A DNA stretch of 64,000 nt, taken from assembly GCA_037074765.1 (NCBI GenBank), contig JBAMDO010000027.1:124001-188000 (forward strand), read 5' to 3'. This stretch comes from Mansonella perstans (lineage: Eukaryota > Nematoda > Chromadorea > Rhabditida > Onchocercidae). The notes under the pieces were generated by a model. The model had not been told where the DNA came from. It did not search any database and saw nothing but the letters and a program-made list of their open reading frames with translations. Positions 47,018 through 63,486 of the stretch are shown piece by piece; positions within the stretch are counted from its first letter, which is position 1; each line of letters begins with the position of its first letter. The position numbers and the translations under genes were made by a program.

Positions 47018-47882
47018 TTTTAATGCTTTCGGTATTCTTTGTAAGATGATTATATACTCCGTATTGAATCTTCCTCTTTTTTATGATGCTTTTTCTCAAA
47101 TTAATTTTTGTTTTTCAGTTTGTTATCCATTGTAGTCACTGTTTTTTAATTATCGTTTGTAGTAATTATTCAAAAGTTTTACTCTTCTTTTTTTTCGAAT
47201 TGCTAAATAAGCAAAAAATGTGATATTATTCTGAACATTATGAGTGATAGATCAAGATGATTCAGATGATTCTGTGCTATTGAAATTGCCTCTGTTATAG
47301 CGACAGTATATTGGAAGTTTACCGGAAAAATTTTTTCTTTTTTGTTTTTTTTTCCGGTTTTTAGCATGGACGAGAATGAAGGTTGTGATCAGTGCTGATC
47401 AGTGTTAATGAAAAATCTAAAGATAATTGAGTTAACCCATAACTCTAGGAAGATTTAACATTATAGATAATCCATTTAACTTTTGGAAGACTTCACTGTT
47501 ACTAACTTGATAAGAATGTTTCTCAATGAAACCAGAAAGTTTCAAGTGTGAAATTCATTTTCTTCCAACTCTATATAGAAACATTTTATATAGAATTAGA
47601 TTAATGATAGTGCTAGGCTACTCATTATCAGAACATTTTATGAAATTGATCTGTAATATTTAAACAGGTTCCAGGTGTATTTTAAAATTCTGCACGAATC
47701 ATTATTAGAAATGAAAAAATGAGAAAAATAATACATTTTTTGGACTTTTGTTTTTGTTGTACTGATCATATTGATAATTGTTGTAATAGCGATTTTAAGG
47801 CAGAGAAAAAAAATTGGATTTGAGAAGGGTATATGGTCGTCCAAACATCATCATTTTGACAGAAGCTGATTATGCAGATTCT
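47018..47882. other. Intergenic between convergent mL41 and HSP-25-like genes
   Basis: 865 bp of AT-rich 3' flanking sequence for both genes; nothing else recognised. Confidence 0.5.
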
Positions 47883-50800
47883 TCAATGTTGAATAGCCAA
47901 ATGTGGTAGCGGCGCTTCAACCGTTAAAACGCCATCTGTACTTAGCGTACTGCTGATCAGTTCTGGATTTGTTCCACGAGGAAGTAAAAACTCCTAAAGT
48001 AAAATGTATCATCATTAATCGGAAAATACAGGATGTATCGAAATAAGTATAAGCGGTTCTAAAATTGTCAAAATCAAACTGCAGCAGTTATTAGAGAAAA
48101 TATCCGGAAACCTGATTGTATTCTCTGAATACACTGCGCTGTGGTGTTTTTTCTTCGTGCTTAGCATGAACCAAAAGTCTGTTATCAACCGTTTTCACTG
48201 TTACTTCTTCCGGTTTGTATTGTGCAACATCGAATCTGAAACATAAGTTGCTGGTTTGATTTCACTGAAATCATTTTGACAAACTTTGAAATCGTTTGAA
48301 TCGTTTGTACTCCATCATCCGAGATCTCGATCACGTTAGTCAGACGTATCTTTGGGCATTAATTATGAAGAAGCCTTTAAGCCACATATGATGAATAATG
48401 CTATTGTTGGTGTTTCTAACCAAGCTTAATGCTTAAATATTAAAATTAATTACATTTTTGCTTAGATACAACAACAACTAGCTTGCAGTTGGCCAACTTT
48501 GATGATATGTTATGAAGCAAAGATTTCCAAAGAAAATAGGTTACTGATGATGTAGTCCTTCAAAAAGCTTTCTAAACTATTTTATTAAGTTAACCACTAT
48601 TATAAAGATTTAGTAATAAAATTGCAATGATTAATTGGCAAGCACTGTAAATCGTTTTTAACTTGCAACATATTGGTAAATTAATATATATAAACCTAAG
48701 TCTGAGCATTTTTCCATCACTTTCATCTTTGATAAGTGGTGATTTAAGATTTTCCAGATAAGGATCGTATGTTGGTCGAATGGACATCATATCTGGTCGC
48801 GCAAAACCTCCCTCACTACGGAACGTACTACCTGGTGGAGGTGGACCCTATAACTTTGATTGATTAGGAAAGCATAATGATAATACACAGACGAAATTCA
48901 ACAATAAGAGAAAATTTACTGTACTGAAGACCTAGAATATAAAATTTTTTCTTTTTTCAAAATCTATCATGGAGAAAATTTACAAAAGAAAACAAACAAA
49001 TTTTCAAAAGAAACTGGAAAAAATTTACAAAAGAAACATTGTTGTAATGTATGTATGACCTGTGTTGAGGATGATTCATAACGTCTGGATTCTTCGCGGT
49101 GATATGTGGTGCTACGATTATCCGGTTGTGATCCTGCCTGTGATGGCGTATATCCTATAAATTGGAAACTGTAAAACATATTAGTTTTATGGCATTGAAA
49201 TATTCTTTTCAAATTCTGCGATAATTATTAACTTTGACAATACTTCTCTGATAGTTATTTTCGTATATCCTTACTTTCTTTTTTGTATTTCATTTTTTTA
49301 TTGATTTCTCTTTAATGCGAAAGCAATAAAGCGGAAAGCACAATCAGTTTGGTTCAATCAATCCAAATTTTAAATGGTAGAAAGGAAAGGAAAAGGAAAA
49401 GGAAATGTGATTGGAAATAAGTGGAATGAATAATGGGAACAAATAGAGAAAGCATCATCTTGTTAACATAATTAGTTCCATTGAGCCTCTTTACTATGGT
49501 AAGACTTACACTTAAGGGTCATATGTCAACAACCTTAGGCAATCTTATCAAATCATAGCAGCAATTCATTAAATGTATGAATTAGATGGATTAGCTGAGC
49601 TGAGCACCAATAAGCAATTAATCCGTGAACACAATTGCACAACGTACCAACATCCTAATTGCCTTTTATTATTTCTTTAAATATTCATATGATTATCTCA
49701 AAACAAAAGAAAACAAAAAGAAATTTGAAAATCAAAAAAAATTCAAGAATTCGAGAAATTCATAGCAATGCAATAATTAGGGTTTACCGAAAATCTTCCA
49801 ATTAAACTTTTTTCATAAGAAATACCCAAAAATTGTTCAGCAATCAAAATGCCCGAAATTAGATTACAGCTATTTATGATAATTTATTTTTTTTTATTCA
49901 GTTTGTTCCATATTATTTATCATAAATGGTTTATGATGAATCAGATTACAACTATTTATAATAAATTAGATTACAACTATTTATGATAATTATGGAACAA
50001 ATTGAATAAATCCTGGAGATACTGAAAATTAATCAAATCCTTTTTCTAATTTTCAAATTACTCAGAGCAATTTATACACTATGAAATTATATTAAAGTCA
50101 AACTTTGTAACACTAGGATCAAATGCTTTTCCGATATAATAGAATAATTAAAAAGAAATAAAATGAAATTTAGTAAACAAATGAAATTAATGATCTTTCA
50201 AGCAATAAAGAAAATGTATTTCCATATAATTTTATGAGGATTAAATGACTAGTTGATTTATTAGTATAAATTAAGATTTACTAAGTAACGATGATTTACT
50301 TCATTAAAATTATGGTATATATGTACATATCAAGCTGTGGTTAGTTTAATAAGCTTTTCCAAATAAATAATATACAGCATTCATTCTTTTTTTTGACTCA
50401 TTAGTTTTAACTATTTATGTATAAGTTGACATTAATATGAGTTAAGTTGAGAATATCTCAAGAAGAATAATAATAAGTGAAAGTAAATATGGGAAATATA
50501 AATTCCAAATATCTATTTCACTTATCAGAAGTTTCATGTAAATTAAAAATGACTGTAGGGAAGAGGAAAAAAGATAAAAAATTAAAATAATCATTGCATG
50601 ATATACAAATTTATATATATATATCCTAAATCATATGATATCATGGTAAACAAATTTATGCGTCTTTGATTAGTGTTTTTTTTTTTTTCAATTGTTTTCA
50701 ATGAAATTTGAAATTACTAGTCAATTTTATATTTTAGATCAAACAAAAATACGATTTAGCAATTCTAACAATGGACAAAATCCCAATTTATGATTAAAAC

Positions 50801-51082
50801 TTTCGGAAATAATTTGCGCTCTAAAAGTAAATTTAGGAGAAAATAAAAGAAAAACTAACTCGATTTTGAAATGCCTCCACTTGATGCTTCCTTCATTAAA
50901 AGGTGACAAGGGTAATAAAAAAAAAAAAAGAAATACGTACCTTCAAATTCTCGCCTTAAACGTTTCATTTCTTCCTCCACATGCCTCATTTCTGCCTCGA
51001 AACGTTCCCGCATACTTCCAAATTCAGTATCCAACACTGAATAATTACTTGGAGTAACATCGATTTTTCGCTCTCTTTGCAT
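47883..51082 (-). CDS. hsp-25: HSP-25-like small heat-shock (alpha-crystallin) protein, about 207 aa
   Basis: Five exons (minus): 51082-50941 (open back to an acceptor at 51105), 49154-49060, 48847-48696, 48235-48112, 47993-47883; 208 codons from the chosen ATG. The N-terminal exon is charged and helical (MRERFEAEMRHVEEEMKRLR), a possible coiled coil. A Ser/Gly/Pro linker follows (GPPPPGS). The alpha-crystallin domain spans about residues 120-205: KMLRLRFDVAQYKPEEVTVK, NRLLVHAKHEEK, REYNQEFLLPRGTNPELISS and TLSTDGVLTVEAPLP. sHSPs of this type are ATP-independent chaperones; C. elegans HSP-25 is muscle-associated as I recall. The C-terminal IxI motif is absent (ends LAIQH). An upstream exon may exist because the frame is open from 51105 to the ATG. 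Confidence 0.85.
49888..50010. repeat. Inverted repeat with internal short repeats in an hsp-25 intron
   Basis: Arms of about 30 bases: ATTCAGTTTGTTCCATA... near 49897-49929 is nearly the complement of ...TATGGAACAAATTGAAT at 49979-50007. A TTACA(G/A)CTATTTAT unit occurs three times. This may be a decayed hairpin or MITE-like element. Confidence 0.6.
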
Positions 51083-54000
51083 TTTTATTTCTTCTTCAGT
51101 TGTTCCTGCAAATTTAAAAACAAAAAAAAAAAAAAAACAAAAAAAAAAGGAAGAATCACTTGAAAAGAAAAATTAATCATTTCAGCGACAATCCCACAAG
51201 TGATGCAGTCAAGAATATAAATAAGCTTAAATAAGTGTTGCAATCAAGAATGTAAATGAACTTAAATGTAGCACAATAAGTTTCAAAGTTTTTAAAATTT
51301 CAAAAATTAAAGCAAAATGCTATTTCAAAAAAAAAAGATTAAAACGAATTCATTATAAGAAGTATAAGTAGCTCAGGAAATACTTTTTTTTCAATAGAAA
51401 AAATAAAAAGAAAATTGCTTGAATTTGTCTTTGTTGAAATTCGTTTTTATTTTTTTTAATTTAAACGTTCAATTGCTGCAATTGCTAATTTTTTTTTCTA
51501 ATAGATTTTTTTTTTACTAAAAGGATTTATTTTTTCAGTTTTAAATGATATAACAAATATAGGTAGCGAATATACGTAGAAGAAATAGCTTTCATAATTG
51601 GATAGAAGATTTTCAGCTATTAGATTAATTTAATAAATCATTTAGCTAATTCCTTCGCAGCTAAAGAAGTTGAATTTATGATCGTTGAAAAGACAACAGT
51701 ATGGGTTTCCCTTTATAATGCATCTTTGAATAAATGAATGAGTGGCGGATTTGCCAGATTGCTGGCATTTTGCTGCAATTAAAATCAACATTTTAACAAT
51801 GATGCAATGACTAAAGAAAGTGAAAGATTCAATATGAAGTAAACATTGAATGGCCAAAAAAAACTTAAATTGTAAACATACTGCAGCATTACTTGCAATT
51901 TTTTGATGAGAGTATTACCTTTGATGAGAACTACTAAATTATTGTTTTTTTTCGGATTAATCTTTGGAATGTGAATTCATTGATAAAAATGAAGTGAAAA
52001 ATTATTAAGAAAGTTTTCTACGTCAGTAATAAGGTAAAACTTTTTATTTTGCTGGCAAGCTTAATAAATCATCAAAGAATAAACGAAAAAGGAAGAAACA
52101 ATTCATCCTTCATCCTTCCTTTAATTTTTTTTTCCCCGTAAACTAATTGAAAACAATAGGCAAACTTCTGTGTTTCAACTTTTTAAAATAAGATTTTATG
52201 GAAAATTTTAGGAAATTTTTATTCCAATAAGAAAAAAAAATCATTTGCTTTCGCGTTCAGCATTATGGAAAATACGAGTTTTCAGTTTATAAAATTTTAA
52301 TGTAAGAATGAAAATAAGAGAAGTGAAAAAAAATCGACTTCTTAAGAGATATCACTGTTTAAGATCAAACTATGTGCAGTGAATGCGATGTGCCTTTCAA
52401 ATGATGAATCGGCAATCAATACATTCTTCGGAAACAGCAAAAGTTTAGATTTGTAACTATTAGCTAGAGTGTAAAGTTAAATTTCAAAACAAAGAACAAC
52501 GTATCGCGTACAACTGTTCTAGGATGAATGGTACAAAGTTTGTCTAAGTTTTAACAAAAATAACAAAAGATGTTAGTGAATGAAAATTTTGCAATTTTTC
52601 CACAAATACTTAATTTAATGATATACGGAAAATTTCGCCAATGCATTCAGTCTTTAAATAACATTGCAAAATGAATTCCTCAATTACGCTTACTGAAAGA
52701 ATGAAATCAGCCAATAAACATCAAATTTAATTTGAACTACTAGCAACATTATATTTGTAACAAATCTAATGATGCTTCAAAATTTTTTTACACATACCGT
52801 AACCGATAACTTTTACAGAGAGCAAAGTAACAATTTTTGATTGAATTATGAAATATTAATTTAAAAAAAAAAAAAAAAAATGTTAGATCTGGAAAAGAAA
52901 AAAAGGGAAAATAAGTGCATAAACTAAAATTAAAATATTTAATTTTTGAAAAGAACTTCTCTCATATAAAGCACTTCTACTAACTAACTAATAATTCAGT
53001 CATAATTAGAGAAAAAAGTCAGTTTTTTTTTTTCCGTTTTTTCTCAAATCTTTTCCTTTTCACAGTAGGATAGAAGCTGTTCATTCTATTTCATAGTATA
53101 AAAATATATTCGTCAAATTTCATTCAATGCCTTCCGCTTGCTTCACAAAAACCTAGCATATGTTTGTTTCAGCATTTTTCTGAATATATCTTTCCGTTTT
53201 TTTTCGTTTATTTCTTCTCTTCTGTTTTTTTTCTTTACAAAATATAATACATATATTCGAAATAACAAAATAAAATATCATTTCAATTCACCAATACAAA
53301 ACCATTTATTCCAAAACATTACTTTTAGCTTCAACATTTTACGTATATGAACGGGAAAAACGCATGAATCAGCTCACCATGTACTGAATGGTACTTATAA
53401 GTTATGGAAATAACGAATGATTCAGCTTGATCGCATTCGAAATTGCGAATATTTCTTAAGAATATTATTTTGTTTGGAAAAACAAATGTATACTTTATAC
53501 GTATGCATAAATTTTTTTTTTTACAGTAAAGAAAAAAAGAAATTTCATGGGAGAAAAAACTACAATAAATTTCCCTAAAAGAAAAAAACTTTTCTAAAAA
53601 TGACAATTATAATTAAAAATTTAATTACAAATGTATAGCATTAAAGAAAATATTTTTACCTAACAACAAGTCATGCCTTAAAGTTTCCATTTAAAAAAAG
53701 TAAGAAAAGAAAAAAAGAAAACTTTAAACTTTGTGTTAATTGATCTGAAAGTTAAAGCTTAAAATCTTATTTTTTTGCCGTTCTTTAAGGAATTCAGATT
53801 CCAATTAGTTGAATGGTAGTCCGCTAATTGAAAATTCCATTATCACTGCTGTATGAAGAGAAAAATAATACAACTGGAATTACTGCACAATTTGTAAATA
53901 TATGACAAAACTGAAGGCCTGTCATCCCAAATTATAAGTTCATTTATATATAGTACTTCCAAAAAAAAAAAAAAAAAAGAAAAAACGTATCAGCTTTGAT

Positions 54001-56113
54001 GGGAATAATTTGAATTGAATGAAATTCAATTTTAGAATTATAACAACGAATTTGTACTACAATCAAACACTTCATCTCAACTGTAATTATCTTTTCTTTC
54101 ATCAATAATATAATTTTTGCATACTTTATGTAAGACAATGTAAGAAATATCGGAATTAGAAAATTAGTGCTGGTAAACCTTGACCTACTAGGCTAGTCTA
54201 CAAATTTAGGGTACAAGTTGAAGTGAAACTTGCAATAAATTAAAGGTCATTCGTAAGGAAATAATTTTTATTTTGCAATGAAATAAATTTCATTTCCACC
54301 TCCTTGTTTTACACTTACGCTATTTCAGCTCGATATGTTTTAATCATATCTAACCGTCATAATGTCATTTTATGAGTAACAACTTATTCCCATAACTTTC
54401 AAATAGTCTGTGTGAAATGTGAATGTCATTACGTTACGAAAGTTAAATGCCATTAGAAGAATGAAAGATGGCACGATACGAATTTACACCTTAAATTCAA
54501 TTTCTAATTTTAACTTTAAGAATGGCAGTGATATCAATCAAAAAATTCATTGCATTCCAAAATACTCATTTGGAGTACTAGCAAAAACAATTGGCTCTTT
54601 TAAGGATAGCTGAGGAAATAATATTTTGATTCATTTCTTGAAATTTCCAAATTAATTTCATTAACAATAGGGCAAATAGCATTGTATCAATGGAGTGGAC
54701 TGGAAAGATTTGAAAGATTAAATGATATGGAAAATGACAGAAAAAAAAATGAATTTGAATAAAATGATAGGAAATAATTCCGTTCTAAACAGCTATGTGA
54801 TGGCGTTTAAAATAAAGTTGACAAGGTAACAAACTGTTTGGTAAAAATGATACCACATTCTCTGGCCTCAATAAATACAATTGATAGAAGGATGTTTGAT
54901 GTTTGATGTTTGACTACAGTTTAAAATTATTACCTTTCATCAAACAATAAAGGTGTGATATGAACCTTGATAGATGGAGTACTAATGGAAGAACTTAAAA
55001 TTCATAAATTTTTCAAAGGTCATGATCATGACAAGAATAAGACATGGATATTCACATAGTTTAGAAATAAGGCATGGGAAAAATGTGTGCTGTGTGATGT
55101 AATTTGATGGACTAAGGAAGGTGAAGGACAACAAAAGATAAGAACTGTTTGTTTAATTATATACCAGTTCCCTTCAATTCTTTACCATCCTCTTATTTTC
55201 TTATTCATTACCAAGCTTCATCTTTCTCCCATAAATGATGAAAACTGAAAATGATTTCCAATAATGCCTTTGAACTATCAAACTTCGATTTTAATTCTTA
55301 AATTTGATCGAACTATTACTGCACAGCAAAGTCCGATAAAATTTGACAATTAAAATTACAAACTTCAATCTCGATATCACAATAGATACTTAAGAGTTCT
55401 TGGCATGCTGTTGTCTAATATTCACCCCAAAGTCACACCACCGAACGATTCTGGTGAGTAAACAAAGATGCTCCAAGGATATGTGACAATGTTTATCAAT
55501 AAAATTATTGATTAGTTGCATCCTGAAATCCATTCCAAAAAATTATCCAGAAAAAACATTCTAAATCATTGTTAATGTACCAAAAGCTATCGTTGGATGT
55601 AAAACAAGAACTGCTGTTGATTTCCGTCCATTTCCTTCCATGTCCGATTTTTGTGTATCATTGCTTCTTGTTTAATGATTTCTTATTTCTTTTTTTGAGG
55701 GCTTAAATTATTTCTTCATAAAACTATTTTGCATATGGTAAGTTCATCATATGATTTTTTCCTTTAATAATTCAATCAATAACAAACAGTAATTAAGTTT
55801 TTACTTTTAGTACAAAAATTAGTTAAAGATTAATTGAAAGTATGGACATTTCTATGTCATTTTAAGGGAGCCTGAAGCCTTTAATTGATTTCAACTGTCA
55901 GCAAAAATTTTTACTAAGCCATTTAGAACTGTTAAATGAAGGAGGAAATATTTTACTAAGTAATAAAAAAAACAACTGTGATGAAAACTTTCTTTGAAAT
56001 ATTATCAAACATTTACCAAACAACAAACACGCGCACACACAAAAACACACAAACATACTAAATACTACACACACAAACATTCATTTACATATAAACATAT
56101 TTATACACCTCAC

Positions 56114-56146
56114 ACACATACATACATACATACATACATACATACA

Positions 56147-56180
<34 letters not shown>

Positions 56181-56207
56181 CATACATACATACATATATA
56201 CATACAT
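56114..56207. repeat. (CATA)n tetranucleotide microsatellite
   Basis: About 23 CATA units, slightly interrupted by TATATA. It is the reverse complement of the TATG array 0.8 kb downstream. Confidence 0.92.
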
Positions 56208-56997
56208 AGACATAGAAGAATAAATGATGCTTAAATCTTTCAGCTCGAATAACTCGGACTGTGTGTCATGTAGTAGAATGATGATTAAAAAAAGCCGCCG
56301 ATTTTGAGGATAAATTCAAAAGAATGGGAAGATGAAAGGATTTATGGATGAATGAATGGATGGAAACGAATTGATGGATGAATGGATGAAATGGGCGGAA
56401 AGCATTTCACGCATCCGCATATGATTCTTGATGTTAATATTAGTAGTAGAAAGCACGACAATTAAAATGCACTGCAGTACGGATCCAGCTTTTAAGTATA
56501 TACATATACACAGATTGATATATTCAGAAACATACATAACTTTTAAGTATGTACCATACACTTTTAAATATACATTTTCAAGTATACTTTTAAGTATATT
56601 TTTGAGTATATACTTTTAAGTATTGAAATACTCAAATCAGAAACACTAACATACACACTCTTTAAATGGCAACAAACATTAACAAATAAATAACTATTAT
56701 TATCAACAACTATCACTTATCACTCACTAAACATTCTAACAACAGTGAAATGATAAAAGATGGAATGAATGATAAATGAAGAAATGCTATGAATGTATTT
56801 TGAAACGTACAGAGGGAAAATTCAATGACTTTAGAAAACCGTAAATTTACAAAATCGATCGACTGACTCAATTGTAAAGTCACATCAAAAATTTCGCAAG
56901 GAAACACAATCATCTAGCAACGTACGGTTGTTGTATGTATATTGGTGTAGGTATGAATCAGGTATATATGTGGCTATGTCTACGTGTATATCTATGT

Positions 56998-57125
56998 GTA
57001 TGTATGTATGTATGTGTGTATGTATGTATGTATACATGTATGTATGTATGTATGTATGTATGTATGCATGTATGTATGTATGTATGTATGTATGTATGTA
57101 TGTATGTATGTATGTATGTATGTAT
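56998..57125. repeat. (TATG)n tetranucleotide microsatellite
   Basis: About 30 TATG units with a few variants (TGTG, TACA, TGCA). Confidence 0.92.
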
Positions 57126-57367
57126 CGTGAAAGTAATGTGAAAGATTTGAAATGAATGAATAGGAACGAACAGGTGATGCAGGTGATGATGTACTATGAG
57201 CTAATGTAATCAGCTATAAGACATTCCATTCCCTTCATACTATTAAGATTTTTTTTTCCAAGTTAATGTAAATTTGTCTGTCAATCATTTTTCATCGCTT
57301 CATTTCATTTATTATTTATCATTTCAATTTTTATTTGAAAAAAAAGGAAAAAAAAACGGACGAGAAT

Positions 57368-57760
57368 GATAAGATATCAATGGGAATTAATTATTATTTT
57401 TTACTAAATAGGTAAAAAGAATATGAGAAATGTTATCTTGATTGATAGCAATTAATTTATAATGAAATAATTTCATTACATATTATCGGAAACTTAAAAA
57501 CATGCTAAGCAATTATTAGTGAAACAATTTATTGATTTAAGTGTATTTAATTTTATTATTAAATTGACGTAAATTACATGATAAGATATCAGTGGGAACA
57601 TTATTATTACAATGTATCTTAATTGTATATCGACTAACTTACAATGAAATAATTCCATTACATATTATGAAAAACTTAAAAACATGTTAAGCAATTATTA
57701 GTGAAGGAATTTATTAATTTAATTGTATTTAATTTTATTATTAAATTGACGTAAATTACT
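57368..57760. repeat. Tandem duplication, period about 212 bp
   Basis: GATAAGATATCA(A/G)TGGGA opens copies at 57368 and 57580. Both share CTTAAAAACATG, AGCAATTATTAGTGAA and ATTAAATTGACGTAAATTAC. The second copy is about 30 bases shorter. No coding content. Confidence 0.85.
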
Positions 57761-58482
57761 TAGATATTAATGAGCATTTTTTTTTTACTCATTCTTTTTT
57801 ACTCCAATATAATGACGAGAAAATTTCTTCCATTAACAAAATGTAATTTTTGAATATTAAAGGTGAAATTAAATGCAAATTGTGTAAATGAAAGAACAAT
57901 TAATGAAGTGTTACAATTAATCTTTTATAAACTCATCACGAAAGTGTGAAATGGAGAGGATGAAGAGAAATTGGTCATTTACAAATGCTGGAAAGCACAT
58001 TAATTTAATTTTAACAATAAGCTATTCTCTGAATGATTCACATAATTTAACAAATTATAACAATGAAAAGAGAAGTTAATATGTAGTAATTAATCAATTA
58101 CTCTCTAACAATAACAATGAGCATGTCCTTATGTGTAATTTGATTTATTAAATAATTAAAAAAAAGAAAAGAGCCTAATTTGATCATTTAACAATGAAAG
58201 AGTGATAAAATGTGATTACAATGATGACAAAGTGTCACCTACTATGAATGCAAGGATATTTTGTTTACAATTCTTTCACTCCTAATTATTTCATTTCGAA
58301 ATTAGTCTACCTACTGGCAAATGATGAAATGGGTGAAAGGTCATACATTCAGAGAGATACAATCTAGCCAATACATTGCTCTCTTCCTCTAGCAATCTTT
58401 TCGTTTTTTTTCCAATTACCCAGTTAAGTGCCAGTTTTTTGAATTTGTTTGTCATAATTAACGCAACACTTTCTATTTACTC

Positions 58483-58845
58483 CAACTCTCTCTCTCTCCC
58501 TCCCTTTCTTTCTCTCTTTCTCTCTCTCTTTCAGTGAAATTTTAGACTAAAGAAGGAAAAAGAGAAAAGAAAAAAAGAATTGGAAGAAAAGAGACTTTGA
58601 TGAATTTTCTAATTTGTTGTATTTTCTTTTCTTCCCTCTTTCACTTTTTTTTTCTTTTCCTTTTTTATTTTTGAAAAAAAATTTCATTTTTTTTTTTTTT
58701 TTTATCATTACAGACAGTTGTTTTTGTGAGAAGCAAAATATTTCCTTCAATTATTTTCCAAAAATTAATACATAAATATTTTTCTCTCTCTCTCCCTCTC
58801 GCTGTCTCAAATATTTTTCTCTCTCTCTCTCTCGCTGTCTTTCTT
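58483..58845. repeat. CT-rich microsatellites
   Basis: TCTCTCTC tracts at 58483-58532 and a doubled CTCTCTCTCTC...CGCTGTC segment at 58781-58840, separated by T-rich sequence. Confidence 0.85.
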
Positions 58846-60338
58846 TCGACCTTTAAAATCACACAAATTCAAAAGCAAAAACAAATGGGAAATGTTCGTT
58901 GATGATATTGTGGTTTATGGAAACAAACGATGAATGATAGTAGAATTGAATGGTAATTGAAATAGGTATTGAATATTTCGAAATTTAAATTACATTTAAA
59001 TTACTTCAGTTTTCTTTCTTCCTTCTTGTATTCATTTCCTTTTTTTTGCACTGAAATTCTCATAAAAACTGGTCCATTTCATACTAAAGGTCATTTTATT
59101 CTAATTAACAACGAATCATTTGTTCCTTCCAATCAACTGTTCAAACTTCAGTGAGTCAAAATTCTAAATCTTCATACTCAATCTTAGAACAGTTAGGATT
59201 ATATCTAAGAGAAGATTAAACTATGCCTTGGAATTCTTTTTTTTTATTCAGATAATGATGTCAGTAGTAATATGCTATGCTATGATAATGATAATGATAT
59301 GATAATGACATAATATAGTAAAATTCTAGCTATCATATTAGACTTTCAGATTCTCGATCCTATTGATATGACTGAAGAAATAGCAGGAAGAGACTGGAAA
59401 ATTGAAAAGCATTTTACTGAAATGTTTTAATTTCATCATCATTTGTTGAAATTCCAAGTTCCAACTTTCCGCCGTTTATCTTTGGTTGAAAATTGCTTTC
59501 GTTTTGGAAGAGATAGTTGTGGATTTTTTTTTTCGTTGTTAGAACATTACAGTTTTTAGGAATTATCGTTCCTGAAGGATTTGAGAGGAGTCAAATGAAA
59601 GACACGATCCTGAAAGATTTGAAGGGTCAAATGAAGTACAAGTTCTGAATATTTATCGTTGATTAATCTTAAATTATTTCCAGTGATTATCTTTCCGAAA
59701 TTCTAAAAAGTCATAAATTATGGAAGAAAAAAAGTGAAAGAACTTTTAAGAAGACAAAAAAATTTAGGATGAAATTAATACGTGAAGGATGAATAGCACT
59801 TACAAAAACAGTTTTGCAGAAAGATTTTAAAAATTAAAACACATAACGGGAAGTGGTCTTATGAGAGCAAACATAATTAATTGGGTAGCAATAGAATATT
59901 TTCAAAATATCGTGAATCAATATTTTATTGTAATTTGAGCATGGAAAATACCCATACAATACAATAAAGAAAGAGTTTAGTAACAGTTCACTTTCACTTT
60001 ATCGGATGCTCTCCGCAAAGTTGATTCAGAATTTCAAAGCTAGCAGTTTAAAATTCAATAAATTTGTTTTGCGGCAAAAGTCATTAATAAATTGCAACAG
60101 AAGATAAAGCATACAAACAGCGATAATAAAATATAGACTATTTTCCACTTACTTCTATCAATTCAGTTCGCTTCATACTACATTCACAAATTAACTTTAT
60201 CCAGTTTCAAACTGCCATCAAAAATTATGAACTTATTCATTAGTCTTAAATCATTAGAGATAAGCGAGCTTATTCGGCCAGTTATATCAACAAACTTGCA
60301 CAATTTAATTTTATAAGATTAATAATGCAGACAGTTTT

Positions 60339-63486
<3,148 letters not shown>

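Larger units (their letters stand above)
51106..60338. other. 9.2-kb gene-poor, microsatellite-rich region
   Basis: No conserved coding exon was recognised on either strand. It lies upstream of hsp-25 and downstream of the mab-7-like gene, so it may contain hsp-25 promoter or 5' exons. It includes tetranucleotide arrays (56.1 and 57.0 kb), a 212-bp tandem duplication (57.4-57.8 kb), CT-rich tracts (58.5, 58.8 kb) and many A/T homopolymers. Open frames across the arrays are repeat artefacts. Confidence 0.5.

Noticed and set aside
53138..53606. Phe/Ile/Lys-rich open frames in the 53-kb region
   Set aside because: AT-rich noise without start context, splice sites or motif content.
55994..57155. 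Open frames rich in His-Thr-Tyr or Met-Tyr-Val-Cys
   Set aside because: Translations of the CATA/TATG arrays.
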